A DNA stretch of 64,000 nt from Caldilineaceae bacterium. Its GTDB lineage: Bacteria; Chloroflexota; Anaerolineae; Caldilineales; Caldilineaceae. The stretch spans positions 263,475 through 327,474 of the forward strand of contig JALHQH010000006.1 in the NCBI GenBank assembly GCA_022842065.1. Reading direction: 5' to 3'. Of the stretch, positions 25,315 through 34,798 are shown in pieces (position 1 is the stretch's first letter; each line of letters opens with the position of its first letter). Position numbers and translations under genes: made by a program. The notes beneath the pieces are model-generated. The model was not told where the DNA came from. It saw only the letters and a program-made list of their open reading frames with translations, and did no database searches.

Positions 25315-26640
25315 TGTGCGCTTGTTCCAAAAGCCAGGAATGACGGCGGCGACAACGGCACCGACCGCAGCAATGACCGAGGCAACAATGGTGACGACAT
25401 TATTGGATATCCCATTGGCCATATTGTTCCAGGTTGACAAGGAGGCTGCCGAAGTGACCGATGACGCGGCTGGGCTAGAGGAGCGCAGTGCGTCGGGATC
25501 GATACCCTCCTCAGCCACTGCTTGCGTTACCGCCCCAGCGGCGTTTGGTAGTTCTTCGGCGTAGCGTTTCTCGATATAAGCGATCATCTTTTCCAGGATC
25601 TCGTAGCTGGGTGGCTCAATGACATCAATGAGATTTGGAGGCAATTGCAATTGATGTTTATCAATAAACTCTTGTAAGTAGGCCGTGTTGCGATTACGTA
25701 ACCCGTACTCAATTGCCAGCTTTTGGAGATCCTCATTCATGGTCAGCAGCTCGCCCAGCTTTTCACCATTGGGGGTCAGGGCCACCAGATTGTGCTTGGT
25801 AAAGATGGTGGGCTGCGGGTAGAGCAAAACCATCTCGCTGGTGATGGGGCTATTCTCAGCAGCAGCCTGGGCGATGAACTGTGCTTCGTAGATCATCACC
25901 AGTGGCGCTTTGCCCATCCCGATCATCAGGTAATCTTCAAAGGGCACCTCTGAGGAATATTCGGTAAAGCCCTGGGCGAGAAAGAGCGTTTCCAACTGCG
26001 CCGATAGTTGCGCCACTTCCGCATCTGTCTGCACAATATTGTTGCCATTGAGGACATAGCTGGCCAGGGCCAGGTACATCGCCCCCGAATTTGATTTGCG
26101 CACATCGGTCGAAGTGACCAAAATACTTTTGTTGACCGGATACGCGTCATTTTCTGCTAAATCAGCCCAGCGTTTTCCCGCTTGAATGTCTTCCAATAAC
26201 TGTTGCATATCGAGCGAATAATAGCCATTTTGTTTGGTTGCCATGCCATTCGCCACCAAGATCTCCGCGATGGGCCGCCACGAGGCGATCACCATCGGCG
26301 TAAAAAATGGCTCGTATGATTTGTTAACCCCCGCTTCGCGACGAACCTTCTCGGCCGAGGGCACACCGGCGGGAAAGGCGAAGTCATATTGGCTCAGATC
26401 ATAACTGGTGGCGATCTGACGTGAACCGGCTTTCTCAAATTCAACTACAATGCCATTGTCGCGCAGCACCGCGACAACGCGCTCATCGCGGAAAAATTCT
26501 TCCTTTTCCGAACCAATCAAGCCGGTTACAGTTACGACACGGCGCGCAGCCAGTTGGTCACGGGCCGAAAGAAAAATAGCTGTGCCAACCCCCAGGATCA
26601 GAATCACACTTAATAAAGGGCCTAAGATTCTTCGGTTCAC
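25312..26640 (-). CDS. Membrane-anchored solute-binding-type protein, first gene of the TelA operon
   Basis: The GTG at 26640 is chosen because GGGAG lies six bases upstream; an earlier in-frame start at 26703 lacks one. The 442-residue product has an N-terminal anchor (LLSVILILGVGTAIFL), a large extracytoplasmic part resembling periplasmic binding proteins (SYDLSQYDFAFPAG, SKSGAMYLALAS-like SNSGAMYLALASYVL) and a second C-terminal hydrophobic segment (VVTIVASVIAAVGAVVAAVI). It is similar in layout to the N-terminal half of the VWA lipoprotein two genes downstream. The ligand is unknown. Two membrane anchors make it unlikely to be an ordinary transporter receptor, and no permease or ATPase is in this operon. 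Confidence 0.75.
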   Translation of the reverse strand: MNRRILGPLLSVILILGVGTAIFLSARDQLAARRVVTVTGLIGSEKEEFFRDERVVAVLRDNGIVVEFEKAGSRQIATSYDLSQYDFAFPAGVPSAEKVRREAGVNKSYEPFFTPMVIASWRPIAEILVANGMATKQNGYYSLDMQQLLEDIQAGKRWADLAENDAYPVNKSILVTSTDVRKSNSGAMYLALASYVLNGNNIVQTDAEVAQLSAQLETLFLAQGFTEYSSEVPFEDYLMIGMGKAPLVMIYEAQFIAQAAAENSPITSEMVLLYPQPTIFTKHNLVALTPNGEKLGELLTMNEDLQKLAIEYGLRNRNTAYLQEFIDKHQLQLPPNLIDVIEPPSYEILEKMIAYIEKRYAEELPNAAGAVTQAVAEEGIDPDALRSSSPAASSVTSAASLSTWNNMANGISNNVVTIVASVIAAVGAVVAAVIPGFWNKRT

Positions 26641-26799
26641 AGAAATCTCCCTGCTTTGGTTTATGTTGTCACTGATACTCCGCGCTGCATTAGAAGTACA
26701 CATAAGTTCAACCGTAGTATGCTGGCAACTGCGTCAGGTTGCCTGAATACAAGCTGACATTGCGCACAGCAATGACACCAACGCTACGTCAGCCATGTC

Positions 26800-26842
26800 A
26801 GCGTATCAAGAGCATGTCAACAGGTGATTAACAGCTCGTTAA
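26800..26842 (-). promoter_or_regulatory. Putative Pho box and -10 upstream of the TelA operon
   Basis: On the minus strand TTAAC (26842), TTAAT (26831) and TTGAC (26820) are spaced by exactly 11 bases, with a fourth TTGAT at 26809. TACGCT (26800-26805) starts 15 bases after the TTGAC repeat. The leader to the GTG start would be about 150 bases. Confidence 0.6.
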
Positions 26843-26936
26843 CGCCAACGGAAAGCGACACGTCGGCAGGCGCGACCGCCGCGCGTAAGCCCTGCTGAAT
26901 TAACTGGATGAGGCATTCGCTTATGGGATAGCGTGG

Positions 26937-29030
26937 TTACTCGCCAACCACACCCACCAGTTGTAATGTCTCAGCAAAGTGGCAGGCGACCAGATGTCCG
27001 CTGCTGGTTGGTCGGAGCATTGGTGTTTCGTGTTCACACTGGGGTTGGGCATAACGACAACGGGGATGAAAGGCACAGCCGGTCGGCGGATGGGCGGGAT
27101 CAGCGACGGTGCCTTCCAAGCGGATGCGGCTGCTATTCGTGCGGCGGCGCGGGTCGGGTGGCAAGATCGCGGAGAGCAGCGCTTCGGTGTAAGGATGCTG
27201 GGGATTGGCAAAGATCTGCGCCGTGGGGGCCAATTCAACAATTTTGCCCACATACATCACGGCGACCCGATCACTGATGTAGGCGACGACATTCAAGTCA
27301 TGCGAAATAAAGAGATAGGTTAACGCAAACTCGGCTTGCAGATCCTTAAGCAAGTTCAGAATCTGCGCTTGCACGGAGACATCAAGGGCCGAGACTGGTT
27401 CATCGGCAATCACCAGCCGTGGATTAGAGGCAAGCGCACGCGCAATCCCAATCCGCTGGCGCTGGCCACCACTAAAGGCATGGGGATAGCGGTGCAAGTA
27501 TTGCGAACTCAACCCCACCTTTTCCAGCAAAGCACCGACGCGTGTTTCCAACGCGCGGCCTTTGGCAATGCCATTCACGCGCAACACTTCGCCCACAATT
27601 TCCAAGACCGGCAGGCGCGGATTCAACGACGCATAGGGATCTTGGAAGATCATGCGGATCTCGCTGCGGTAGCGCTTGAGTTCGCGATCACTTAACCTGG
27701 CGAGATCGGGTGGCTTGCCATTGGCATTATCGTAGATGATAGTGCCGGCGGTCGGTTTGTAGAGGCGCATCAACGCGTGGCCCAACGTCGTCTTGCCACA
27801 GCCCGATTCACCCACCAGGCCAAGGGTTTCGCCCTCATAAATCGCAAAAGAGACCCCATCCACCGCCTTGACATAGCCGGTGACTCGATTCAAGAAACCA
27901 GTGGTCAGCGGAAAGTGCATCTGCAAATCATGCACATCCAGCAAAATGCGACTTATTTTGGTCGATGTGGGCGGTGCGGTTGTTGCCGCCGGCGGGACCG
28001 TCTCTGCTTGCAACTGAATATTATGCGCGCCCGTATAGGCCAAACAGCGGACATCACGGCCATCCGTCAGGCACACCGTAGGCGGAGTGACAACATCGCA
28101 GCTGCCCCTTAGCGCAAAAGCACAGCGGGGATGAAAGGGGCAGCCGGCAGGCCGTTGCAATGGATGGGGCACATTACCCTGAATTGCCGTTAAACGTTCA
28201 CGCCGTGTTTGCTGTACTTTGGGCAACGAACGCAACAAGGCGCGCGTATAGGGATGCTGCGGATCGGCAAAGATCGCCTCGACCGGCCCCCGTTCGACGA
28301 CCATGCCCAGATACATCACCACCACTTCGTGGGCAATCTCAGCGACGACCCCCAGATCATGGGTGATAAACATCATCGACATACCAAGCTCTTGTTGCAA
28401 GTCACGCAATAGATCAAGGATGTTGGCCTGGGTGGTCACATCAAGCGCGGTGGTCGGCTCATCGGCAATCAACAACTTCGGATTGCAGACCAGCGCCATT
28501 GCGATCATGGCGCGTTGGCGCATGCCGCCGGAAAGCTCAAAGGTATACGCGTCGACGAGTTCCTGCGAGCGCGGAATGCCGACCTTGATCAGGGCCGCAA
28601 TCGCGAGTTGGCGTGCCTCCTGCCGGGAAACGGGCAAGTGCCAGCGTACGGCTTCGATAATCTGATTCCCAATCGTGTAAAGCGGTGAGAGCGAGGACAT
28701 CGGCTCCTGATAGATCATCGCGATCTCTTTGCCGCGCAGGGCGCGCATGGCATTGCCACGGGGATCAAGCGCCGTGAGATCGGTCACAGTAGTCGCGTCC
28801 GGGCGGTAGATCACGGTGCCGCCGACCACTTTGCCTGGTGCCTCCACCACCTGCAAAATCGCCCGTGCCGTCACCGACTTGCCGCAGCCCGATTCACCGA
28901 CGACGCAGACCGTTTTGCCACGCCCAATCGCAAAGGTCGCGCCATCAACCGCTTTAATAGTGCCTTCGTCCGTCTGAAAGTGGACAGCGAGTTGGTCAAT
29001 TTCTAGCAGATTATCGGTCGGTTGCGGCAT
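26937..29030 (-). CDS. Fused oligopeptide-type ABC ATPase (OppD-OppF in one chain)
   Basis: The 697-residue protein contains two complete nucleotide-binding domains. Each has a Walker [10 protein letters not shown], an ABC signature ([30 protein letters not shown]), a Walker B ([24 protein letters not shown]), an H-loop and an oligo_HPY tail with Cys residues ([22 protein letters not shown]). One chain can therefore supply the whole ATPase dimer of an Opp/Dpp-type importer. It is the last gene of the minus-strand operon binding protein - permease - permease - ATPase. The plus-strand importer at 33872-37534 has no ATPase gene, so this one may serve both (inference). Confidence 0.93.
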   Translation of the reverse strand: MPQPTDNLLEIDQLAVHFQTDEGTIKAVDGATFAIGRGKTVCVVGESGCGKSVTARAILQVVEAPGKVVGGTVIYRPDATTVTDLTALDPRGNAMRALRGKEIAMIYQEPMSSLSPLYTIGNQIIEAVRWHLPVSRQEARQLAIAALIKVGIPRSQELVDAYTFELSGGMRQRAMIAMALVCNPKLLIADEPTTALDVTTQANILDLLRDLQQELGMSMMFITHDLGVVAEIAHEVVVMYLGMVVERGPVEAIFADPQHPYTRALLRSLPKVQQTRRERLTAIQGNVPHPLQRPAGCPFHPRCAFALRGSCDVVTPPTVCLTDGRDVRCLAYTGAHNIQLQAETVPPAATTAPPTSTKISRILLDVHDLQMHFPLTTGFLNRVTGYVKAVDGVSFAIYEGETLGLVGESGCGKTTLGHALMRLYKPTAGTIIYDNANGKPPDLARLSDRELKRYRSEIRMIFQDPYASLNPRLPVLEIVGEVLRVNGIAKGRALETRVGALLEKVGLSSQYLHRYPHAFSGGQRQRIGIARALASNPRLVIADEPVSALDVSVQAQILNLLKDLQAEFALTYLFISHDLNVVAYISDRVAVMYVGKIVELAPTAQIFANPQHPYTEALLSAILPPDPRRRTNSSRIRLEGTVADPAHPPTGCAFHPRCRYAQPQCEHETPMLRPTSSGHLVACHFAETLQLVGVVGE

Positions 29031-29047
29031 GGTGGGATCCGGAAAGT

Positions 29048-29190
29048 GGTAGATAGGTAGAACAGTAGATAAGTAAATCGGTAAATCGGTAGTTGCTTAA
29101 AGCAATTTTGATCCACGCGCCCAGTGGGCACCCGCACCATGACAAGAAGAATGCGTCGACCGCATCCGGTCATCTTGTCATCTTGTCAGG
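29048..29190. repeat. Mixed short repeats between ATPase and permease genes
   Basis: The gap holds a one-sided tract of gtagata/gtaaatcg units (about 29048-29092) and, at 29140-29190, tgacaaga.../tcttgtcatcttgtca blocks that are partly inverted. Both unit types recur elsewhere in the window. No gene was seen. Confidence 0.6.
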
Positions 29191-29231
29191 CTACAAGATT
29201 AAGTAGGAATAAGATCTATTCACTGGATTGC

Positions 29232-30380
29232 TCACGCGTACGGATCGGCGGCGTCGCGGAGGCCATCACCCAGGAAATTGAGGGCAAGCACGGCGATGAC
29301 CACGGCGAGGCCCGGCAAAAAGAGCCAAGGCGCGGTGGAGATCGAGCGGATGTTTTGCGCTTCTTGCAAGAGGACGCCCCAACTGACCACTGGCGGGCGC
29401 AGGCCAATGCCCAGAAAGCTAAGCGCCGTCTCCGCCAGGATCATGCCGGGGATGGCCAGCGTCACCACAGCGATGATATGGCTCATAAACGAGGGCACCA
29501 TATGACGGAAGATGATCCGCAGCGTGCTACAGCCATCCAATTTCGCCGCTTTGACAAAGTCTTCGGTGCGCAGGGCAAAAAATTTGCCCCGCACCACGCG
29601 TGCCAACCCCGTCCATCCCAGGATCGAGAGGATGATCGTAATAAAAAAGTAGACGCGCAGCGGCGGCACATCGGCGGGAATCGCCACCGCCAAGCCCAGC
29701 CAAAGCGGCACGGAGGGGATCGACTGCAAAAACTCGATCACGCGCTGAATCACCGTGTCGATCCAGCCGGCAAAGTAGCCGGAGATACCACCCAATAAAA
29801 TGCCAAAGCAGAGGCTAAGCGCCACCCCAACCAACCCAATCGTCATCGAAACCCGGGTGCCGTGGATCGCGCGGCTAAACATATCGCGCCCCAACCGGTC
29901 CGCCCCCGCCAGGTAAAAGGGGGCTGCGGGATCGACAGGGCCGAGGAGATGGATGTTCGTCGGAAAGAGACCCAGCAGGTGATAGGGTTCACCCTGCACA
30001 AAGAAGGTAACTTCATGGCGGGTGGTCGGGTCCACGACAAAAATTCGCCGGCCCTGTTCATAGTTGAGCTCGATTTTATAGCCGTTGACATAGGGCTGAA
30101 AGCGCCGGCCCTGCTCGTCCTGCGTAAAAAGATGAAGGGTTTGCGGCGGGGCGTAGGTGTAATCGGCCGCATAACGCTCGGTGCTAAAAGGCGCAAGGAA
30201 ATCGGCAAAGATCGCAATCAGATAGATCAGGATCGTAACGATGGCACCCGCCATTGCCAAGCGATGTTTACGAAACTTACGCCAAATCAGCCGCCATTGA
30301 CCAGCAACTAAGAGCGTCGCTGATGGTTCGTTTGATGACACAAGGGCAGTCGGTGAAGTGTTGGGTTGTGTAGCGATCAT
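29232..30380 (-). CDS. Oligopeptide-type ABC transporter permease (DppC/OppC)
   Basis: The 382-residue protein has an N-terminal cytoplasmic tail, a first membrane helix (MAGAIVTILIYLIAIFADFL), a long extracytoplasmic insert of about 100 residues, then the BPD_transp_1 core starting at GADRLGRDMFSRAIHGTRVS. It has five more helices and the EAA loop around VKAAKLDGCSTLRIIFRHMVP, ending LNFLGDGLRDAADP. The long insert between helix 1 and the core is larger than in the usual 300-residue OppC. It pairs with the upstream permease gene. Substrate unknown; the operon has a putative Pho box. Confidence 0.92.
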   Translation of the reverse strand: MIATQPNTSPTALVSSNEPSATLLVAGQWRLIWRKFRKHRLAMAGAIVTILIYLIAIFADFLAPFSTERYAADYTYAPPQTLHLFTQDEQGRRFQPYVNGYKIELNYEQGRRIFVVDPTTRHEVTFFVQGEPYHLLGLFPTNIHLLGPVDPAAPFYLAGADRLGRDMFSRAIHGTRVSMTIGLVGVALSLCFGILLGGISGYFAGWIDTVIQRVIEFLQSIPSVPLWLGLAVAIPADVPPLRVYFFITIILSILGWTGLARVVRGKFFALRTEDFVKAAKLDGCSTLRIIFRHMVPSFMSHIIAVVTLAIPGMILAETALSFLGIGLRPPVVSWGVLLQEAQNIRSISTAPWLFLPGLAVVIAVLALNFLGDGLRDAADPYA

Positions 30381-30402
30381 AAGCTGTTATCAAGCTGGGC
30401 TG

Positions 30403-30470
30403 TCAGCAGTTTTAGAACGGATTTTTGCCATAACAATCTGCTCAATCTGTTCCCTGAATCCGTTGACAGC
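30403..30470. repeat. Imperfect inverted repeat related to the one at 10497-10620
   Basis: The ends ctgtcagcag and ccgttgacag and the interior agaacggatt/aatctgttc match the arms of the element at 10497-10620. It lies between the two permease genes. Confidence 0.7.
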
Positions 30471-30476
30471 GCATCA

Positions 30477-31463
30477 CTATCGAAACCGAATGCGTGGATC
30501 CAACCACGCCAGTAGAATATCCGAAAAGAGGGTGCCCAGCACCGTAAGCATACTCAGCAACATAATAAAGCTGCCGGCCAGGAACATATCCTCCGAACGC
30601 AAGGCGTCAAGCAACAACGGGCCCGTGGTCTGCAAACTGAGCACCACCGAAACAATCGTCGAGCCGGAGACCAGATCGACAAAGATGTCGTTGAGGCCGC
30701 TGACAAAGGGGTTGAGGGCGTGGCGCAAGGGATATTTCACGATCAGCCAATTTTCGGGTAGCCCTTTGGTGCGCGCCGTGGTGACATAGGGACGGCCCAA
30801 TTCGTCAAGCAGATTGGCGCGCAGGGTGCGGATCAAGCTGGCGGTGCCGGCGGTCCCCAGCACGATCACGGGAATCCACAGGTGGCCGAACAGATCCAGG
30901 ACGCGCGCAACACTCCACGGCGCGTTAACATACTCGGGCGAAAAGAGGCCACCGACGCTCTGCCCCATATACTTGAAGGAGATATACATGAGCACCAGCG
31001 CGATCAAAAAATTGGGCGTCGCCAGCCCGATAAAACCGAGCGACGTAAAGAGGTAATCGTTAAAGGAATACTTATGCACCGCTGAGTAAATCCCAATCGG
31101 GATGGCAACGATCCAAATAAAGATCATGCTTGACATGGAAAGGACCAGCGTCAACGCCAGCCGCTCCCAGATCAGCGAACTGACCGAGAGATCCCAGCGA
31201 AACGAGCGGCCAAAATCACCGCGGGTGAGAATATTGCCCACCCATTTAAGATACTGGGCCGGCAGCGAGTTGTCCAACCCATAAAATTGGCGCAGCCCCT
31301 GCTCTTCCTGCAAGCTGACTGTCTCCCCGGCGGTGCGCCGCTGCGCCACCATGCGGTCAACAAAGTCACCCGGCGGCAAGTTAATCACCGTAAAGGCAAC
31401 AATCGAAATTGCCACCAGGGTTGGGATCATGTAAAGGATGCGGCGGATGATGTATTGGAGCAT
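30477..31463 (-). CDS. Oligopeptide-type ABC transporter permease (DppB/OppB)
   Basis: The 328-residue protein starts with the typical DppB leader MLQYIIRRILYMIPTLVAIS, continues with a DNSLPAQYLKWVGN stretch and six membrane helices, and carries the EAA-type coupling loop around TARTKGLPENWLIVKYPLRH, ending WLDPRIRFR. It forms the membrane channel with the OppC-type partner downstream. It is 70 bases downstream of the binding-protein gene; the spacer is occupied by a perfect 25-bp inverted repeat that could tune expression between the abundant binding protein and the membrane subunits (inference). Confidence 0.93.
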   Translation of the reverse strand: MLQYIIRRILYMIPTLVAISIVAFTVINLPPGDFVDRMVAQRRTAGETVSLQEEQGLRQFYGLDNSLPAQYLKWVGNILTRGDFGRSFRWDLSVSSLIWERLALTLVLSMSSMIFIWIVAIPIGIYSAVHKYSFNDYLFTSLGFIGLATPNFLIALVLMYISFKYMGQSVGGLFSPEYVNAPWSVARVLDLFGHLWIPVIVLGTAGTASLIRTLRANLLDELGRPYVTTARTKGLPENWLIVKYPLRHALNPFVSGLNDIFVDLVSGSTIVSVVLSLQTTGPLLLDALRSEDMFLAGSFIMLLSMLTVLGTLFSDILLAWLDPRIRFR

Positions 31464-31475
31464 AGGTAAGGGATG

Positions 31476-31531
31476 ACAAGATGACCGGATGACAAGATGA
31501 CCTGGATCATCTTGTCATCCGGTCATCTTGT
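31476..31531. repeat. Perfect inverted repeat, 25-bp arms of gatgacaag-type units
   Basis: Arms 31476-31500 and 31507-31531 are exact reverse complements around cctgga. It lies between the binding-protein gene and its first permease gene and could stabilise the upstream mRNA end. It shares units with the repeat at 21476-21590. Confidence 0.88.
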
Positions 31532-31535
31532 TAAT

Positions 31536-33539
31536 TTAGTTCGTTGCGATGTAGAAACTCTCAAAGTTTACAGGGGCGGGGCCGGGGTAGAGCCAGCCGG
31601 AGATGACGGTGTCGGGCACGTTGCGCAAGGTATTGTTGACGGCGCGGTAGTCGCCCATGGGCAAGCTAAGGCCGATCGTGTAAAACTCATCCGCAGCCAG
31701 TTCGAGAATCTGGTTCATGATCGCGGTTTGGGCCTCAATGCCGATGGCTTGCTTCAGATCGCTGAGCAACTGGAAGGTCTGTTGCATTGCGGCCGGTGGC
31801 TCGACCACTGGGGCAGGCGCTTCGGCTTGGCCGCGCAGGGTGACCGCTTCCCACGCCTTCCAACCCCAAGCGGCATCGGGGACATATTCGCCGGCAGAGA
31901 CCAAGGGGAGCAAACCGGTACCGTTCTCGCCGGCCCAGACGTAGGCATCCACATCATCTTCCTGGATGCGTTGGCGCCAGATGTCATCCGGCACGACGAC
32001 CAGGTTAGTCTGAACGCCGACCGCTTCCCAGTTCAGCTTGACAATGCCCATCACATCCACCCAATCCGGGCGGAAGCCTTCGTTGACCAGCACGTTGAAG
32101 ACAAAGGGTTGGCCATCGGCCCCCAGACGGAAGCCTTCCGCATCTTTCTCTGGCAACACTTTGTCGAGCGCGGCGTTGGCTTCGTCAACGTTATATTCAG
32201 TGTACTGTGTCGCCAGCCGTTCGTTGTAGAAGGTCGATTCGGGGCGCGGGGACTGTTGGAAGGGCTGGCCCTGACCAACATAGACGGTGTCGATCACATT
32301 CTGGCGATTCATGGCGTGGGAGAGGCCAATACGGAAATCTTTGTTGAGCATAATTTCCGCCCGTTCGGCAACCGGGTGGGTCAACTTCATGTGCAACAGC
32401 ATCAGGTTCAGGTCGCTGTTGATCACATCGATAAAACGATAGTTGCCCTGCTCTTGATTGTCAAAGAAGACGGCGCGGTTGGGCGGTTGGCTGATATCGC
32501 GACCGCTAAAGAAATCTTCGCCGCCAAGGGTTTTCAGCAGGCGGACTTCCGGGTCGGTCGCCAGAGTCCAGGTGCGCTTGCCGATGTAAGGGAGTTGATT
32601 GCAGGCTGGATCAACCTTGAAATAGTAGGGATTACGCACAAAGGTGAAGCGTTCGGCACCGACATAGGGTTCGGTGGGGATCCACGGCTGCATGAGCGGG
32701 CGGAGGGGATCGTTGTATTCTGCGGGGCGACCGTAACTGCCGACGCGGCCGGTCCACCAGGGACCGTATTCGGTGGCACCCTCGGTGTCCATCATCGTTT
32801 TCACCCCATCCGGGTTCAGCTTGTCGGAAAACTGGCTGAGATAATGTTCGGCAAATTGGGTGATGCGCACGCCGTAGGAAGCTGCCAGGTTGGTGATGAA
32901 AAGGCCATTGGGCTTGCTAAATTTGAATTCAACCGTCAAGTCATCGATCTTAGTCACGACGGCCGGCTGGCCATCGACTACGAAATACTCATAAGGATTG
33001 GCTTGGATCGCTGTGTTGGTCTCTACCTGCTCCCACCAGAAGACAATGTCGTCGGCGGTGAAAAGTTCGCCATCGGACCAGCGCAGCCCTTCGCGCAGGT
33101 GGAAGGTATAGGTTGTACCATCCTCGCTGGTTTCCCAGCTTTCGGCAATGTTCGGGATCACTTCGCTCCCCTCCACATTCCAGCGCACCAGACTTTCGTA
33201 GCCATATTCGCGGAACTCCGCCAAACGGCCGCCATCATAGAGGTCGAACATCTCGCCACCATATTGGCCGATGCTTTCAGACGGGGTGACGACAACCGGA
33301 TGGACAGGCAGCCGATCCGCGGCGGCGGGCAGCGTGCCGGCCGCAACCAATTCCGCCAGTTCCGGCGCTTCGTTGACGGTGGCACAGGTGCCATCCGCGC
33401 CAACGGTCGATTCAATCGCGGGTGCTTCAGCGGCGGCCGGTGCTTCAGCCGCGGGTGCTTGGGCAACGGGTGCCGCACAGGCACTCAGAATAAAGAACAC
33501 GGCCAATAGCAGTGCTCCAATGCGATGGGTTTTAGCCAT
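31536..33539 (-). CDS. Extracellular solute-binding lipoprotein, family 5 (peptide/opine/nickel type), large
   Basis: The ATG at 33539 behind AAGGAGA gives 667 residues; the longer in-frame start at 33647 lacks a signal peptide at its very N-terminus. A signal peptide with lipobox ILSAC precedes an Ala/Pro-rich linker and the SBP_bac_5 fold: [20 protein letters not shown] and [20 protein letters not shown] are the characteristic family stretch. It captures the ligand for the minus-strand importer. The ligand class is not readable. A Pho-box-like series lies upstream, so a phosphorus-containing ligand (phosphonopeptide, glycerophosphodiester, nucleotide) is a reasonable hypothesis. Confidence 0.92.
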   Translation of the reverse strand: MAKTHRIGALLLAVFFILSACAAPVAQAPAAEAPAAAEAPAIESTVGADGTCATVNEAPELAELVAAGTLPAAADRLPVHPVVVTPSESIGQYGGEMFDLYDGGRLAEFREYGYESLVRWNVEGSEVIPNIAESWETSEDGTTYTFHLREGLRWSDGELFTADDIVFWWEQVETNTAIQANPYEYFVVDGQPAVVTKIDDLTVEFKFSKPNGLFITNLAASYGVRITQFAEHYLSQFSDKLNPDGVKTMMDTEGATEYGPWWTGRVGSYGRPAEYNDPLRPLMQPWIPTEPYVGAERFTFVRNPYYFKVDPACNQLPYIGKRTWTLATDPEVRLLKTLGGEDFFSGRDISQPPNRAVFFDNQEQGNYRFIDVINSDLNLMLLHMKLTHPVAERAEIMLNKDFRIGLSHAMNRQNVIDTVYVGQGQPFQQSPRPESTFYNERLATQYTEYNVDEANAALDKVLPEKDAEGFRLGADGQPFVFNVLVNEGFRPDWVDVMGIVKLNWEAVGVQTNLVVVPDDIWRQRIQEDDVDAYVWAGENGTGLLPLVSAGEYVPDAAWGWKAWEAVTLRGQAEAPAPVVEPPAAMQQTFQLLSDLKQAIGIEAQTAIMNQILELAADEFYTIGLSLPMGDYRAVNNTLRNVPDTVISGWLYPGPAPVNFESFYIATN

Positions 33540-33683
33540 TGTCTGACATCTCCTTACATATGCGATGCAGGGTTGAATAAATATACAGTTGGTTGGAAAA
33601 TTGTCGCTCTTGTGTGCATGGGCGGCGTAAAAGCGCGTCCACATCACGTTGCCAGCTGATGAGCAAACTCAGGATAAAGGGCA

Positions 33684-33735
33684 AAGATAAAGGCATTGTC
33701 AACTTCAGGTTAAGAATGTGTATTTAGCCAGTTAA
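33684..33735 (-). promoter_or_regulatory. Putative Pho box and -10 upstream of the minus-strand ABC operon
   Basis: On the minus strand TTAAC (33735), a degenerate AATAC (33724), TTAAC (33713) and TTGAC (33702) keep an 11-base period. The best -10 is TATCTT (33684-33689), starting 13 bases after the last repeat rather than 15, so this copy is somewhat weaker. Confidence 0.5.
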
Positions 33736-33755
33736 CGCTATTCAATAACGAACCC

Positions 33756-33809
33756 TTGACCCACCCCTAACAAGCTGTTAATAGGCAATTAACGTGGTGT
33801 GTCTACCTT
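33756..33809 (+). promoter_or_regulatory. Putative Pho box and -10 upstream of the plus-strand ABC operon
   Basis: TTGAC (33756), CTAAC (33767), TTAAT (33778) and TTAAC (33789) are four repeats at exactly 11 bases. TACCTT (33804-33809) starts exactly 15 bases after the last. It is back to back with the minus-strand copy in the 332-base divergent gap, which contains no gene. Confidence 0.65.
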
Positions 33810-33871
33810 GATAGCAGCCCTCTTTCCAACTAGTAGATCATAAAATCAAGCTTGTTGCGCCAAAGAGGCTT

Positions 33872-34792
33872 ATGCTCACTTATCTGCTCCGGCGGCTGTT
33901 ACGCAGCGTTATTACCCTCTGGTTGGTGGTGACGTTGGTCTTTGTAGTGCTGCGCATCTCCGGCGATCCGGCCCGCGCTATGTTACCCGACGATGCTTCC
34001 CCCGCAATGATCACCGCGTTTAACCAACAATATGGGTTGGATCAGCCCATTCCAGTGCAATATGTGCGCTACGTCGGCAATCTGCTACAGGGCAACTTGG
34101 GCGAATCACTCAGCGAACGCCGGCCAGTCGTCGAACTGCTGCAAGGGCGGCTCGGCTACACCGTACAGTTGGGTTTGGTGGCCACCCTGCTTAGTCTAGT
34201 GATCGGCATTCCGGCGGGGATCATGGCTGCGCTCAAGCACAACAGTTTGTGGGATCGCGCCCTGATGACCTTGGCCTTTTTTGGTCAATCCGCCCCCAAT
34301 TTTTTTGTTGCCATTCTGCTCATTCTGATCTTCAGCCTCCAACTACAGCTACTACCCAGCTCCGGCAAAGGCAGTTGGCAGCATCTTGTTTTACCCGCGG
34401 TCACCCTCTCCACCGGGTTGATGGCCAGCATCGCGCGCATGATGCGTTCCGCGCTGCTGGAAGTGATGGGGCAGGATTACATGCGTACCGCCCGCGCCAA
34501 AGGCTTTGGCCAATGGCAGGTGATCACCCGCCACGCGCTGCGCAACGCCATGATTCCGGTGCTCACATTGCTCGGGATCTCGGTCGGCGTGCTGATCGGC
34601 GGTGCGGCGATTACGGAGACCGTCTTTGCCTGGCCGGGGATTGGGCGCTTTGCCGTCAAGGCAATTTCGATTCGCGATTACCCGCTGATCCAATCCATTG
34701 TCCTGTTGGTGGCGGCATCGGTTGTGGTCAGCAATCTGTTTGTTGATCTGCTCTACGGCGTAATCGACCCACGCATTCGGGAGCAGGGGTAA
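33872..34792 (+). CDS. Oligopeptide-type ABC transporter permease (DppB/OppB)
   Basis: The 306-residue protein starts MLTYLLRRLLRSVITLWLVV, has QQYGLDQPIPVQYVRYVGNL and six membrane helices, with the coupling loop at YMRTARAKGFGQWQVITRHA and the end LLYGVIDPRIREQG. It heads a plus-strand operon of two permeases and a binding protein, directly behind a four-repeat Pho box. It is related in family but clearly not a recent copy of the minus-strand permease at 30477-31463. Confidence 0.94.
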   Translation: MLTYLLRRLLRSVITLWLVVTLVFVVLRISGDPARAMLPDDASPAMITAFNQQYGLDQPIPVQYVRYVGNLLQGNLGESLSERRPVVELLQGRLGYTVQLGLVATLLSLVIGIPAGIMAALKHNSLWDRALMTLAFFGQSAPNFFVAILLILIFSLQLQLLPSSGKGSWQHLVLPAVTLSTGLMASIARMMRSALLEVMGQDYMRTARAKGFGQWQVITRHALRNAMIPVLTLLGISVGVLIGGAAITETVFAWPGIGRFAVKAISIRDYPLIQSIVLLVAASVVVSNLFVDLLYGVIDPRIREQG

Positions 34793-34798
34793 CTAACC

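Noticed and set aside
31497..33509. A 670-codon open frame antisense to the binding-protein gene
   Set aside because: It is the shadow of a GC-biased gene: no ribosome site, no recognisable domain, and the minus-strand frame encodes a clear SBP_bac_5 lipoprotein.
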